Below are positions 26,804 through 35,852 of a stretch of DNA of 64,000 bases, one piece after another. A program made the translations under genes and the position numbers. Location: positions 215,782 through 279,781 of the forward strand of contig JAMWCD010000005.1 in the NCBI GenBank assembly GCA_023818965.1. The letters run 5' to 3'. Each line of letters starts with the position of its first letter. The stretch's first letter is position 1. Below the pieces are notes generated by a model. It ran no database searches. It worked only from the letters and a program-made list of their open reading frames with translations, and was not told where the DNA came from. Source of the stretch: Candidatus Omnitrophota bacterium (GTDB lineage Bacteria > Ratteibacteria > UBA8468 > B48-G9 > DTJG01).

Positions 26804-28093
26804 ATGATTCCCCGATACACAAGAAAACAAATGGGCGATGTCTGGTCTGATGAAAGCAAGTTTTCAACATACCTTGCTGTGGAAATTGCTGTTGTCGAAG
26901 CATACACAGAACTTGGAATCATACCAAAAGATGTGGCAAAGCATATTAAAGAAAATGCAAGAATTGATATCAGGCGAATTGAAGAAATAGAAAAACTTAC
27001 AAATCATGACATTATTGCTTTTGTTGAACAGGTAGGTGAAACAATTGGAGACGCAAGTAGATATTTCCATTATGGAATGACATCCTCTGATTTGATTGAT
27101 ACTGCAACAAATCTCCTTCTTGTAAAGGCAACAAATATTTTAATTGATGACCTTGTAAAATTCTCAGACACATTAAAACAAAAAGCGCTGCAGTATAAAA
27201 ATCTGGCACAGATTGGAAGAACTCATGGAATTCATGCAGAACCAATCACCTTTGGCTTTAAGATTGCAACATGGTATTTTGAAACGAAAAGAAATATTGA
27301 ACGATTAAAACAGGCACTCTCTGAAATCAGGGTTGGAAAAATTTCAGGGGCAGTTGGCACATATTCCAATATTCATCCTGATGTAGAGAAACTTGTCTGT
27401 AAGAAATTAAATTTAGAACCTGAATCTTTTTCAACTCAGATTATTTCAAGAGACAGGTATGCTGCCTACATTGCAAATCTTGGTATCGTTGCCTCATCCT
27501 TCGAAAAAATCGCACTGCAAATACGACTCCTTCAACAAACAGAAATCAGCGAGGTTGCAGAGCCGTTTGGAAAAGGACAAAAAGGTTCTTCTGCAATGCC
27601 ACATAAAAGAAATCCCATACTGTGTGAAAGGATATGTGGACTGTCAAGAATTATTAGAAACAATGTTATATCAGCAATGGAAAATGTTGCGCTGTGGCAT
27701 GAAAGAGATATCAGCCATTCATCAGCAGAAAGAATTATTTTTCCAGAAACAACAATTGTGCTTGACTATATAATAAACCTGGCTGACAGAGTAATCTCAG
27801 ACATTGATGTATTCCCTGAAGAGATGGAAAAAAATCTCAATCTTACACAAGGATTAATTTTTTCTCAAAAAGTACTTTTGCTTTTGTGTGACAAAGGACT
27901 TCCAAGAAAGCAGGCATACGAAATTGTTCAAAAAAATGCCATGAGAAGTAAAAACGAAAAAAGGCATTTTATGGAAGTTCTTCTTGATGATGAAATTGTA
28001 AAAAAATACCTTTCTGAGCAGGAAATCCGTGACTGCTTTGATATAAAATGGTATCTTCGAAATATTGACCATCTTTTCGACAAAATCAAATGA
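26804..28093 (+). CDS. purB: Adenylosuccinate lyase
   Basis: A 429-residue PurB, which splits adenylosuccinate and SAICAR in purine synthesis. The fumarase-superfamily signature GSSAMPHKRNP is present, plus TSSDLIDTA and RTHGIHAEP with the catalytic His. Length and start (MIPRYTRKQMGDVWSDE) match the family exactly. It is the first gene of a long plus-strand operon, driven by the leaderless-type promoter just upstream, and overlaps the next gene by 4 bp. Confidence 0.95.
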   Translation: MIPRYTRKQMGDVWSDESKFSTYLAVEIAVVEAYTELGIIPKDVAKHIKENARIDIRRIEEIEKLTNHDIIAFVEQVGETIGDASRYFHYGMTSSDLIDTATNLLLVKATNILIDDLVKFSDTLKQKALQYKNLAQIGRTHGIHAEPITFGFKIATWYFETKRNIERLKQALSEIRVGKISGAVGTYSNIHPDVEKLVCKKLNLEPESFSTQIISRDRYAAYIANLGIVASSFEKIALQIRLLQQTEISEVAEPFGKGQKGSSAMPHKRNPILCERICGLSRIIRNNVISAMENVALWHERDISHSSAERIIFPETTIVLDYIINLADRVISDIDVFPEEMEKNLNLTQGLIFSQKVLLLLCDKGLPRKQAYEIVQKNAMRSKNEKRHFMEVLLDDEIVKKYLSEQEIRDCFDIKWYLRNIDHLFDKIK

Positions 28094-29118
28094 CAGTAAC
28101 TTTTCTTTCTTTTTTCAATGGATATTTTTTGTTTGAGAAAAAAAGAAATTCTGGAGCGGCAATAGAAAAATGTAATATTGAAAACTTCGGACTTATCCAG
28201 AATCGTGGCTTATGGATAAAAAATTTTGTTTCCGTTCTTCCTGAATTACACTATTTCAAATTCTTCCAGTATCCTGAAAATCAGTTCCCTGGCTCAAGTA
28301 TCATTAAAGCCCTGAGCAAAAAAATTGAAATTAATGAGGATTGCTCTTATTTTCTCGCTGATTTTATGACAGTTGATGGAACACGTATTGTTGGCAATAA
28401 CAGTATTTCTCAACAGGAAACAAAAATTCTTGCCGAAGAAATTCGTGAAACTTTTGATTACTTTGACTTCATTGTGATTAAACCTGGACAGATTCTTGCA
28501 TGGTTCCCCGGGAAATTTCCATATTTAAAGTTCGCAATGCCATTTCAGTTGATTAATAGAAATTATACTGATTTTCTTGCTGAAAAAACGACGCCCAAAA
28601 CAATTGCAAGGATTGTGAAAAATTCCTACCGCCTGCTTGATAAACATCCTGTAAACAAAGTAAAGGTGGACCTTGGAGAAAATCCTGCAAATTTCCTGTG
28701 GTTTCACAGTCAGAATATAAAAACAAACAAGATTATTCCCCTGTCAGAAAGAGTGAAATGTAAGACAATTTTCTGGCCTGAAACTTCTGAGTGTGCAGAT
28801 ATTGCAAACTTTTTAGGATTTGATATTGTTAAAGAAATTCCTGAAAATCTTGATGATAACACCTTATTGTGGATTGATATTTGTCCACAAAGCAAGGATT
28901 TGATCGGTTTGATACATACATGGGAATCAGTTGATAAAAATTTTTTACCCTTTCTAATTGAAAACTCAAATAAGTTTTTGGTTGAATTCAACAACGGCTT
29001 TTATAAGGATAAAAGCTTTTGCCTCAGTTTTCTTTACCCTGAAAATGAAATCAGTTTCATAAAAAAAATTGTCATGTTAAAAAAACTTCCTGGTTATTTT
29101 CTAATTTCAAATGGTTGA
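28090..29118 (+). CDS. Degenerate ApgM-like phosphoglycerate mutase homologue
   Basis: A 342-residue protein that aligns by eye along the archaeal-type, cofactor-independent phosphoglycerate mutase family (alkaline phosphatase superfamily). SYFLADFMTVDGTRIVGNNSIS stands where ApgM has its RCNLVTV...ISTEEA block. RLLDKHPVNKVKVDLGENPAN matches the HPVN...PAN motif. The N-terminal DG-x-x-D metal site is absent (TFLSFFNGYFLF) and the late H-x-x-A-x-D-E-x-x-H site reads WIDICPQSKDLIGL. The metal ligands and catalytic residues are therefore lost, so it is likely inactive as a mutase. It overlaps purB by 4 bp and folK by 8 bp. Its role is unknown. Confidence 0.6.
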   Translation: MTVTFLSFFNGYFLFEKKRNSGAAIEKCNIENFGLIQNRGLWIKNFVSVLPELHYFKFFQYPENQFPGSSIIKALSKKIEINEDCSYFLADFMTVDGTRIVGNNSISQQETKILAEEIRETFDYFDFIVIKPGQILAWFPGKFPYLKFAMPFQLINRNYTDFLAEKTTPKTIARIVKNSYRLLDKHPVNKVKVDLGENPANFLWFHSQNIKTNKIIPLSERVKCKTIFWPETSECADIANFLGFDIVKEIPENLDDNTLLWIDICPQSKDLIGLIHTWESVDKNFLPFLIENSNKFLVEFNNGFYKDKSFCLSFLYPENEISFIKKIVMLKKLPGYFLISNG

Positions 29119-29623
29119 AGTAATGATCGGTTTTGGGAGTAATCTCGGGAATCGCCGAAAAAACATCATTGATGCAATAAAAAAAATGTCAGAAGGTATT
29201 GATATCATCAAAATTTCTAAAATTTACAGGACGCAACCACAGGAAAATGTTTCAGGAGAATGGTTTTTAAACGGAGTAGTTTGTGGAAAAACGTCTATGA
29301 AACCTGATGTACTTTTGCAATTTCTCCAATCAATTGAGCAAACAATGGGAAGACCAAAAAATCACAAAAAAAATACAGCAAGAACCATTGATCTTGACAT
29401 ATTGTTTTATGGAAACCGCATCATAAAAAAGAAAAATCTGATAGTCCCGCATCCAAAAATTGCAAAAAGGGGCTTTGTATTAAAGGGACTGGTTCAAATT
29501 TCACCTGATTTTTTGCATCCTGAATTAAAAAAAACCATCAAACAATTGTGGGAGGAGTTTCAAAATGGAAATATTAAAAAAGAAAAGCCAGGTAAGAGAA
29601 CTGGTAAACAAAGAAAGAAGTAA
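29111..29623 (+). CDS. folK: Folate pyrophosphokinase FolK
   Basis: A 170-residue 2-amino-4-hydroxy-6-hydroxymethyldihydropteridine diphosphokinase, which pyrophosphorylates the pterin in folate synthesis. The N-terminal IGFGSNLGNRRKNI and the signature ARTIDLDILFYG are intact, as is PHPKIAKRGFVL. The last 20 or so residues are a Lys/Arg-rich tail beyond the usual domain and are encoded within the panC overlap (59 bp). The start overlaps the ApgM-like gene by 8 bp. No other folate gene is nearby. Confidence 0.93.
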   Translation: MVEVMIGFGSNLGNRRKNIIDAIKKMSEGIDIIKISKIYRTQPQENVSGEWFLNGVVCGKTSMKPDVLLQFLQSIEQTMGRPKNHKKNTARTIDLDILFYGNRIIKKKNLIVPHPKIAKRGFVLKGLVQISPDFLHPELKKTIKQLWEEFQNGNIKKEKPGKRTGKQRKK

Positions 29624-30407
29624 AAAACAAATCATAGGATTTGTTCCTACGATGGGCTATCTCCATCAAGGACATTTATCCCTGATAAAAAAAGCAAAAA
29701 ACGATGGATGTTTTACTATTGTTTCAATCTTTGTCAATCCTTTACAGTTTGGACCTTCAGAAGATTTTCAGAGATATCCACGGGATACAGAAAGGGATTT
29801 AAAACTATTGAAGGAAGCGAATGCTGATGCTGTTTTCATCCCATCGGATGAAGAAATGTACAATTCAAATCATCTCACTTTTGTTAATGTGTCAAAGTTA
29901 TCAGAGAAACTTGAAGGTTCATTCAGACCAGGACATTTTGCAGGGGTTTGCACTGTTTGTGCAAAACTATTTAACATTGTTCAACCTGATAGAGCATATT
30001 TTGGATGGAAGGATGCTCAACAACTTATTATCATTAGAAAAATGGTAAGGGATCTTGATTTTAATATTTCAATTGTTCCAGTGGCAACAGTAAGAGAAGA
30101 AGACGGACTTGCTGCAAGTTCAAGAAATGTTTATCTTTCTCCTGATCAGAGGAAAAAAGCACTTGTTCTTTCAAGGGCTTTACAAAAAATAGAGCAGATG
30201 ATAAAATTTGAAAGTGTCATTGATGCAAATCTTTTGATTGAAGAAGGGAAAAAAATTATAAAATCAGAAGACGTAGAGCTTCAATATCTTGAAGCAGTTG
30301 AACTTGAAAATCTTGAACGAGTTGAAAAGATCAGGAAAAATACAGGAATCTTAGGAGCAATCAAAGTTGGAAATGTTCGGCTCATTGATAACCTGATTAT
30401 GGAGTAA
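29565..30407 (+). CDS. panC: Pantothenate synthetase
   Basis: A 280-residue PanC, which joins pantoate and beta-alanine with ATP. GFVPTMGYLHQGHLSLI has the nucleotide-binding HxGH motif. FVNPLQFGPSEDFQRYPR and YFGWKDAQQLIIIRKMV are typical, and the later SSRNVYLS supplies the KMSKS-like site. The ATG has GGGAGGAG seven bases upstream and the N-terminus matches the family, so the 59-bp overlap with folK is real. panD follows 3 bp later. Confidence 0.95.
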   Translation: MEILKKKSQVRELVNKERSKKQIIGFVPTMGYLHQGHLSLIKKAKNDGCFTIVSIFVNPLQFGPSEDFQRYPRDTERDLKLLKEANADAVFIPSDEEMYNSNHLTFVNVSKLSEKLEGSFRPGHFAGVCTVCAKLFNIVQPDRAYFGWKDAQQLIIIRKMVRDLDFNISIVPVATVREEDGLAASSRNVYLSPDQRKKALVLSRALQKIEQMIKFESVIDANLLIEEGKKIIKSEDVELQYLEAVELENLERVEKIRKNTGILGAIKVGNVRLIDNLIME

Positions 30408-30410
30408 AAA

Positions 30411-30797
30411 ATGTTATACCCTGTATGCAGAACAAAAATTAAGGGAGGAAAAATTACAGGAAAGAAATTGTATTATGATGGCAGTATAACAATTTCCTCT
30501 GATATACTGAAAGCAGCCGGGATTCAACCTGGTGATATGGTAGAGGTTCTTAATTTAAATAATGGAGCAAGGGTTAGCACTTACGTCATAGAAGGTCCAG
30601 AGAAAACTGGTGAAATTTGTCCCAATGGACCAGCAGCAAGATTTTTTGAAGAAGGAGACGAAATAATAATTCTGGGAATATGTTTTGCAAACGAAAAGGA
30701 AAGAAAGCAGTTGAAAATGCGACTGGTCACATTGGCAGATAATAACAGAACCATAAAAATAGGAGGGGCACATGTCAGAAATAAAGAAAAGGATTAA
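30411..30797 (+). CDS. panD: Aspartate 1-decarboxylase
   Basis: A 128-residue PanD that makes beta-alanine from aspartate for pantothenate. The self-cleavage site is at Gly24-Ser25 (YYDGSITI), where Ser25 becomes the pyruvoyl group. NGPAARFFEEGDEIIILGICF is the usual C-terminal core. With panC it supplies two of the steps to pantothenate; panB and the ketopantoate reductase are not in the window. The last 26 bp overlap the radical SAM gene. Confidence 0.95.
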   Translation: MLYPVCRTKIKGGKITGKKLYYDGSITISSDILKAAGIQPGDMVEVLNLNNGARVSTYVIEGPEKTGEICPNGPAARFFEEGDEIIILGICFANEKERKQLKMRLVTLADNNRTIKIGGAHVRNKEKD

Positions 30798-32181
30798 AAA
30801 GTACAGCGCAAGACATGCACTCTCCGGTGTTTTGAAAATTCTCCCGCATCTTTCTGATGATAATGTATTGAAAATTTTGAAAGTAGCAGAAAAAGTGTCA
30901 GTCAATCCTGCCTTTAAAGAAAGGGTCATTGTTATTGAAGACAAAATAAGGAGAAAACATCCAACGCTTCAAATTATCAGACGATTAAACAGTCAGCTTT
31001 CAGCAAAGCCAAAGGAAAAATTGATATCAAATCTTTTTGCAAATGCAATGTTTGATGGAACAGAAAGAAGACAAAAAATACTGCAGGAAGAAAAATGGCG
31101 ACCACCATTTTTCTTTGTCTTAAGCCCAACAATGAGATGTAATCTCAAATGCACAGGTTGTTATGCCGCACAATATGAAAAAAAGGATGTAATTACAACT
31201 GAACAAATTGATAGAATTTTCAGTGAGGCAAAACAATTAGGTATTTATTTTGTTACTATCAGTGGTGGAGAACCATTTTACAGGGAAGATTTACTGGATT
31301 TGTGGGAAAAACATAATGATATGTTTTTCCTTGTTTACACAAATGGGACGTTAATTGATGAAAAACTTGCAAAAAAACTTCAGGAACTTGGAAATGTTGC
31401 TCCTGCAATCAGTGTTGAAGGATTCAAAGAAGAAACCGATAAAAGAAGAGGACAAGGAGTTTATGAAAAACTTCTTGATTCATGGAAAAATCTCAGAGAA
31501 AATGGGGTATTATTTGGTTTCTCTGCAACATGTACCCGACATAATGCTGAAGTAATCTACAGCGATGAATTTATTGATTTTATGATAGAGCAGGGTGCTT
31601 TATTCGGATGGTACTTTCAGTATATTCCAATAGGAAGAAAACCAGATACATCATTAATGGCAACACCCGAACAGAGGGTATGGGCAAGGGAACGACTTGA
31701 ACAAATAAGAAACACAAAGCCGATTATTCTTGCTGATTTCTGGAATGATGGACACCTTGCTGGTGGTTGCATTGCTGGTGGTCGTGTTTATTTCCATATT
31801 AATTCACATGGAGATATTGAACCTTGTGTATTTACTCACTTTACAAAAAATAACATCAAGGACACAACCATCCGCGAGGCACTTCAGAGCGATTTATTCA
31901 AAGCAATAAGAGAACGACAGCCATATTCAAAAAATCTTATGTGTCCATGTATGATTATAGATAATCCACAGGTTCTAAGAGAAATTGTTTCACAAACAGG
32001 AGCAAGACCTTCCTATCCAGGAGCAGAATCAATCATTACTGAAAGTGCATCCTTCCTTGACGAGTATGCACAAAAAATACATCAGTACTGGGACCCTGTC
32101 TGGAAGGAAAAATATAATGAGGGTAAAAATCTGAAAGGCATTGATGCTGAAGTGGCTGAGAAGATTCTAAAAAACGATTGA
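30772..32181 (+). CDS. SPASM-type radical SAM protein
   Basis: A 469-residue radical SAM protein. An N-terminal helical extension (about 1-100) precedes the cluster motif CNLKCTGC. SGGEPFYRED is the SAM-binding GGE motif, and a C-terminal cysteine set (HINSHGDIEPCVFTHF, then CPCMI) marks a SPASM-like second cluster. The ATG has AGGAGGGG upstream and overlaps panD by 26 bp. A flavin reductase, rubredoxin and flavodiiron protein follow closely, so the neighbouring electron-transfer proteins may supply it with electrons, but its substrate is unknown. Confidence 0.8.
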   Translation: MSEIKKRIKKYSARHALSGVLKILPHLSDDNVLKILKVAEKVSVNPAFKERVIVIEDKIRRKHPTLQIIRRLNSQLSAKPKEKLISNLFANAMFDGTERRQKILQEEKWRPPFFFVLSPTMRCNLKCTGCYAAQYEKKDVITTEQIDRIFSEAKQLGIYFVTISGGEPFYREDLLDLWEKHNDMFFLVYTNGTLIDEKLAKKLQELGNVAPAISVEGFKEETDKRRGQGVYEKLLDSWKNLRENGVLFGFSATCTRHNAEVIYSDEFIDFMIEQGALFGWYFQYIPIGRKPDTSLMATPEQRVWARERLEQIRNTKPIILADFWNDGHLAGGCIAGGRVYFHINSHGDIEPCVFTHFTKNNIKDTTIREALQSDLFKAIRERQPYSKNLMCPCMIIDNPQVLREIVSQTGARPSYPGAESIITESASFLDEYAQKIHQYWDPVWKEKYNEGKNLKGIDAEVAEKILKND

Positions 32182-32258
32182 AATTTTCTCAATCCGTTTT
32201 TACTCAGCCCTTTCTGAAACGAAATAAAACCACTGTCTATTACAAAAAAAAGGAAGTA

Positions 32259-32921
32259 ATGCAAGTAAGGGTAATTGATGTAATAAAACGGTCGTCTGAT
32301 GTAAAAAGCATCAGGGTTGAAAAAAACGAAAACTTAAATTTTATTCCTGGACAATTTTTTAAATTCACAATAAAAAATCAATCAAGATATTTGTCCGCTT
32401 CAAGTTCTCCACTGAGAAATTTTATTGAATTTACCAAAAGATTAACATCAAGTGAATTTTCAAAAAATTTTGATGTGCTTGAAAAAAATGATAGTGTAAT
32501 TCTTGAAGGACCATACGGAAAATTTTCGCTTCAACACGATGACAAAAAGATTCTTTTTATTGCAGGTGGCATAGGAATTACTCCAGTTTTCAGTATACTT
32601 GAACATTCATTCATAACAAAGGATACCAGAAATATGATACTTCTTTATGGAAACAAAACAGGCAATATTCCATTTAAAAAAGAATTGATTGAATTTGAAA
32701 AAGGTATAAATTTGAAAATTCTTTTCTTTACAGAAGAGTTTGAGCCCGAATGCTATCATGGATGTATTGATGTAAATTCAATTAGAAATCTTGTGCCTGA
32801 CTTTAATGAAAGAACTACATTTATCAGTGGTCCTCCAGCAATGGTTGAAAATATAAAAAATCAAATACAAGATGCAAAACTTGATGTAAAAATAAGAACA
32901 GAAAAATTGATAGGGTATTAA
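32259..32921 (+). CDS. Ferredoxin-NAD(P)+ reductase-like flavoprotein
   Basis: A 220-residue protein of the FNR superfamily. The FAD site RYLSASSSP (R-x-Y-S type), the nucleotide site IAGGIGITPVFSIL and the C-terminal FISGPPAMVENIKNQ are present; there is no 2Fe-2S domain. It could also start at TTG 32178, overlapping the radical SAM stop (TTGA), adding 27 residues. I prefer ATG 32259 because GGAAG is close upstream and the fold starts there. It is 12 bp upstream of rubredoxin, so it is the likely NAD(P)H:rubredoxin reductase of the chain; that role is inference. Confidence 0.75.
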   Translation: MQVRVIDVIKRSSDVKSIRVEKNENLNFIPGQFFKFTIKNQSRYLSASSSPLRNFIEFTKRLTSSEFSKNFDVLEKNDSVILEGPYGKFSLQHDDKKILFIAGGIGITPVFSILEHSFITKDTRNMILLYGNKTGNIPFKKELIEFEKGINLKILFFTEEFEPECYHGCIDVNSIRNLVPDFNERTTFISGPPAMVENIKNQIQDAKLDVKIRTEKLIGY

Positions 32922-32933
32922 CAAGGAGGCACT

Positions 32934-33098
32934 ATGAAGTATGTCTGTAAAGTTTGTGGTTATATCTATGACCCTGCAAAGGGTGATGATACTCAGGATA
33001 TTGCACCAGGAACATCATTTGAAGACCTTCCTGATTCGTGGACATGCCCTGAATGTGGGGTTGGAAAGGACCAGTTTGAACCATTAGCACAGGAGTAA
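32934..33098 (+). CDS. Rubredoxin
   Basis: A 54-residue rubredoxin. Two C-x2-C-G pairs, [10 protein letters not shown] and [12 protein letters not shown], bind one iron, and [19 protein letters not shown] is the conserved middle. AAGGAG stands six bases before the ATG. Its stop codon overlaps the Shine-Dalgarno zone of the flavodiiron gene 4 bp later. It is a one-electron carrier between the upstream reductase and the downstream flavodiiron protein. Confidence 0.95.
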   Translation: MKYVCKVCGYIYDPAKGDDTQDIAPGTSFEDLPDSWTCPECGVGKDQFEPLAQE

Positions 33099-33102
33099 AA
33101 AA

Positions 33103-34272
33103 ATGAAAATCAGAGAAAATATTTATCATGTTGGTGTCGTTGACTGGAATTTAAGAAAATTTCATGGTTATTCAACACCATACGGAACCACTTACAACGC
33201 ATATCTGATTACTGGAGAAAAAAATATCCTCATTGATACAGTAAAACCTTACTGCGCAGATGAATTTATTCAAAGAATAGAAGAAATTATCCCGGTTGAG
33301 AAAATTGATTATGTAATTACAAATCATGCTGAAATGGATCATTCAGGTACTGTTGATTATATTATTTCAAAATCAAATGCTACCCTGATTTGTTCACCAA
33401 AATGTAAGGAAAATCTTGAAAAACACTTTCATTCTCATTATGAAAAAATTATCACTGTTGAAAATGGAGAACAATTAACACTTGGAAATGTGACATTGAA
33501 ATTCATTCATATTCCAATGGTTCACTGGCCTGAATCAATGGCAACATATCTTGTCAATGATGAAATTTTGTTTCCAAATGATGCATTTGGACAGCATCTG
33601 GGTTGTTCGAAAATTTTTGTCGACGAAGTGGGAATTGACATTGTAATTAGAGAAGCAAAAAAATATTACGCAAATATTGTGAATCCCTATGGAAATTCAG
33701 TAAAAAAAGTCATGGAAGCATTGAAAAACATTCCATTAAAAATGATTGCACCCTCCCATGGATTGATATGGAGAAACACCAGTGACATACAAACAATAAT
33801 AAAAAAATATAATGATTGGGCAAATAACACTCCTGGAGACAAGATTCTTATTGTTTACAATACAATGTGGCACTCAACAGAAAAACTTGCGAAACAGTGC
33901 TATATTAAGGCAACAGAAAAATTTCCAGCAGAAATGTTTGATCTTGAAATTGCCGATATCGCTGATGTTGTTGCTGAAATCCCGGATGCGAAACTTGTTC
34001 TTTTCGGTTCATCAATTTTACACAACCAGATTTTGCCACAAATGGCGGGATTACTGACATATCTGACAGGACTCAAATTTAAAAACAGAAAAGCATGGAC
34101 ATTTGGCTCCTATGGCTGGTCAAACGTCCCTTTTGAAAAATTTGAAAAAGATATTAAATCAGCGGGCTTTGACCTTCTTTCAAACGGTTATTATGTCCAG
34201 TTTGTTCCTGATAAAAATAATCTTGTAGAGATTCAAAAAATTTTTGTTGAAAAAATTCTCGGGAGCTTATGA
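33103..34272 (+). CDS. Flavodiiron protein (rubredoxin:oxygen/NO oxidoreductase)
   Basis: A 389-residue A-type flavodiiron protein. The metallo-beta-lactamase part has the diiron ligands His75, Glu77, Asp79 (NHAEMDHSGT), a later His (MVHWPESM), Asp (FPNDAFGQH) and His (APSHGLIW). The flavodoxin part begins at about 250 (ILIVYNTMWHSTEKLA) and ends with TFGSYGWS. Such proteins reduce O2 to water or NO to N2O with electrons from rubredoxin, which is encoded just upstream. AGGAG (33091-33095) sets the start. A typical anaerobe defence gene. Confidence 0.93.
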   Translation: MKIRENIYHVGVVDWNLRKFHGYSTPYGTTYNAYLITGEKNILIDTVKPYCADEFIQRIEEIIPVEKIDYVITNHAEMDHSGTVDYIISKSNATLICSPKCKENLEKHFHSHYEKIITVENGEQLTLGNVTLKFIHIPMVHWPESMATYLVNDEILFPNDAFGQHLGCSKIFVDEVGIDIVIREAKKYYANIVNPYGNSVKKVMEALKNIPLKMIAPSHGLIWRNTSDIQTIIKKYNDWANNTPGDKILIVYNTMWHSTEKLAKQCYIKATEKFPAEMFDLEIADIADVVAEIPDAKLVLFGSSILHNQILPQMAGLLTYLTGLKFKNRKAWTFGSYGWSNVPFEKFEKDIKSAGFDLLSNGYYVQFVPDKNNLVEIQKIFVEKILGSL

Positions 34273-35525
34273 TGATTAAAAATTTTGTTTCTTTTACAGG
34301 GCTTTTTCTGCTTTTAATTTTAACATTCTCAAAAATAATTTACCCGGAGCAATCTTCCTGCATCATCTGGGAAAAAACATTCGATAACAATGGAAATGCA
34401 GACGCAGGGTCATCAATTGTAGAAGATCCTGAACAAAATATTATTGCAGTTGGTGGAACAGGACCTACTCATTTCACCTTTGATTATAATTCAGACGGAA
34501 TTGTTATTAAAACAGACAAAAACGGTAACATCATATGGAAAAAACAATTTGGTGGAAAAGGAATTGATGTATTCAGTTGTGTTATAACAAAGGGAACACA
34601 TTATATCATTGCAGGTAGTAAAACCGTTCAATCTTTAGCACGCCAGGCATGGTTGATTGAACTGGACAAAGATGGAAATGTTTTGACTGAGAAAACGTTT
34701 GGAAAAAAATTTGACGATGGTTTTGCTCAGATTATTTCGACGTCTGATAATGGTTATCTTGCTGTTGGACAGATACAATTGGCAGCAAACAAAAAATCCG
34801 ATGTGTGGCTGGCAAAATTTGATGAAAATTTCAATATTATCTGGGATAGATCCCTGGATCTTGGCAACCAGGACACTGGAATGTCAATTGCAAAAATTGG
34901 TGAAAAAAATTTTATTGTTGTGGCAAACACAATCACGAAAAACTATGGAAACCTTTTTCAGCAGGGGTATTCCACATTTATAATAATTGATTCAAACGGA
35001 AATATTTTGAAACAACAGACCTTCAAAAACGGGCCGAAAAATAAATTTTCAAAGGTTAAATCAACAAATGATGGCGGAGCAATAATTGTTGGACAAACAA
35101 GCATTAAAGAAAAATTTCCAAGTGAAGATACCTGGGTGATAAAACTTGATAAAAATGCAAATATTGAGTGGACAAGAATATTTGAAAGTTATGGAAGATA
35201 TGATGGTGGCTTTGACATTGTTCAAACAGATGATGATGGTTATATCATTACTGCATACTCCCAGGTTCATCAGACCGAACGAATGAATTTTGATAATTTT
35301 TGGATTTTCAAAACAGATAAAAAGGGTGACATTATCTGGCAGTATACCTGGGGTGGACCTGATAATGATGATGCTGTCGCAATTACAAAAACAATTGATG
35401 GCAACTATCTCATCACTGGTAGCTTCGGTTCTGTTTCCTGGCCATTAAATAAGGTCCCTGGACAATGTGACCTTTATATCGTAAAAATCAAAGATATTCA
35501 GATATCCCCACCAGCACCCCATTAA
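34269..35525 (+). CDS. Secreted beta-propeller repeat protein
   Basis: A 418-residue protein with an N-terminal hydrophobic segment (about 5-22, then YPEQSS) acting as a signal peptide. It holds about seven repeats of the form 'D-G-x-I-x-K-T/L-D-K-N-G-N-I-x-W', for example IVIKTDKNGNIIWKKQFGG and WLIELDKDGNVLTEKTFG, typical of delta-60/PQQ-like propellers in PVC-group exoproteomes. It overlaps the flavodiiron gene by 4 bp. No catalytic residues are seen. A role in binding or adhesion is a guess. Confidence 0.7.
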   Translation: MMIKNFVSFTGLFLLLILTFSKIIYPEQSSCIIWEKTFDNNGNADAGSSIVEDPEQNIIAVGGTGPTHFTFDYNSDGIVIKTDKNGNIIWKKQFGGKGIDVFSCVITKGTHYIIAGSKTVQSLARQAWLIELDKDGNVLTEKTFGKKFDDGFAQIISTSDNGYLAVGQIQLAANKKSDVWLAKFDENFNIIWDRSLDLGNQDTGMSIAKIGEKNFIVVANTITKNYGNLFQQGYSTFIIIDSNGNILKQQTFKNGPKNKFSKVKSTNDGGAIIVGQTSIKEKFPSEDTWVIKLDKNANIEWTRIFESYGRYDGGFDIVQTDDDGYIITAYSQVHQTERMNFDNFWIFKTDKKGDIIWQYTWGGPDNDDAVAITKTIDGNYLITGSFGSVSWPLNKVPGQCDLYIVKIKDIQISPPAPH

Positions 35526-35608
35526 ATCCATTTTCCTGAAAACAAAACTTAAACTACCAATGTCATTGTGAAGATTGAAAACGACCTTTAAACAAAAAAT
35601 CTTGAAAC

Positions 35609-35831
35609 ATGTTTGAAAGAGTAATCTACTGGTTTAAGAGAGACCTGAGAATCGATGACAACAGGGCTCTCTATGCCGTCTGTATGAAATTAAAAGAAAA
35701 AAATTTTTGTTTTCATTTTCATTCCTGAATTACTTAAAAAGTTCAGAAGTTATGATAATAGATTGGGATTTATCATTGACTGTGTGCATCTTGCAAATAA
35801 GAAAATTGAGGATGAGAAAATAATATGTTAA
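35609..35831 (+). pseudogene. Decayed DNA photolyase N-terminus
   Basis: From ATG 35609 the frame reads MFERVIYWFKRDLRIDDNRA, the start of a deoxyribodipyrimidine photolyase, until TGA at 35726. A second frame then continues: FIPELLKKFRSYDNRLGFII and CVHLANKKIEDE, as in intact photolyases. A frameshift in the run of A/T near 35695-35715 separates them, and nothing of the FAD-binding C-terminal part remains. It fills most of the 327 bp before the KDPG aldolase gene. The remainder, 35526-35608, has nothing recognisable. Confidence 0.85.
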
Positions 35832-35852
35832 TATGATAAAAAGGAGCAGATT

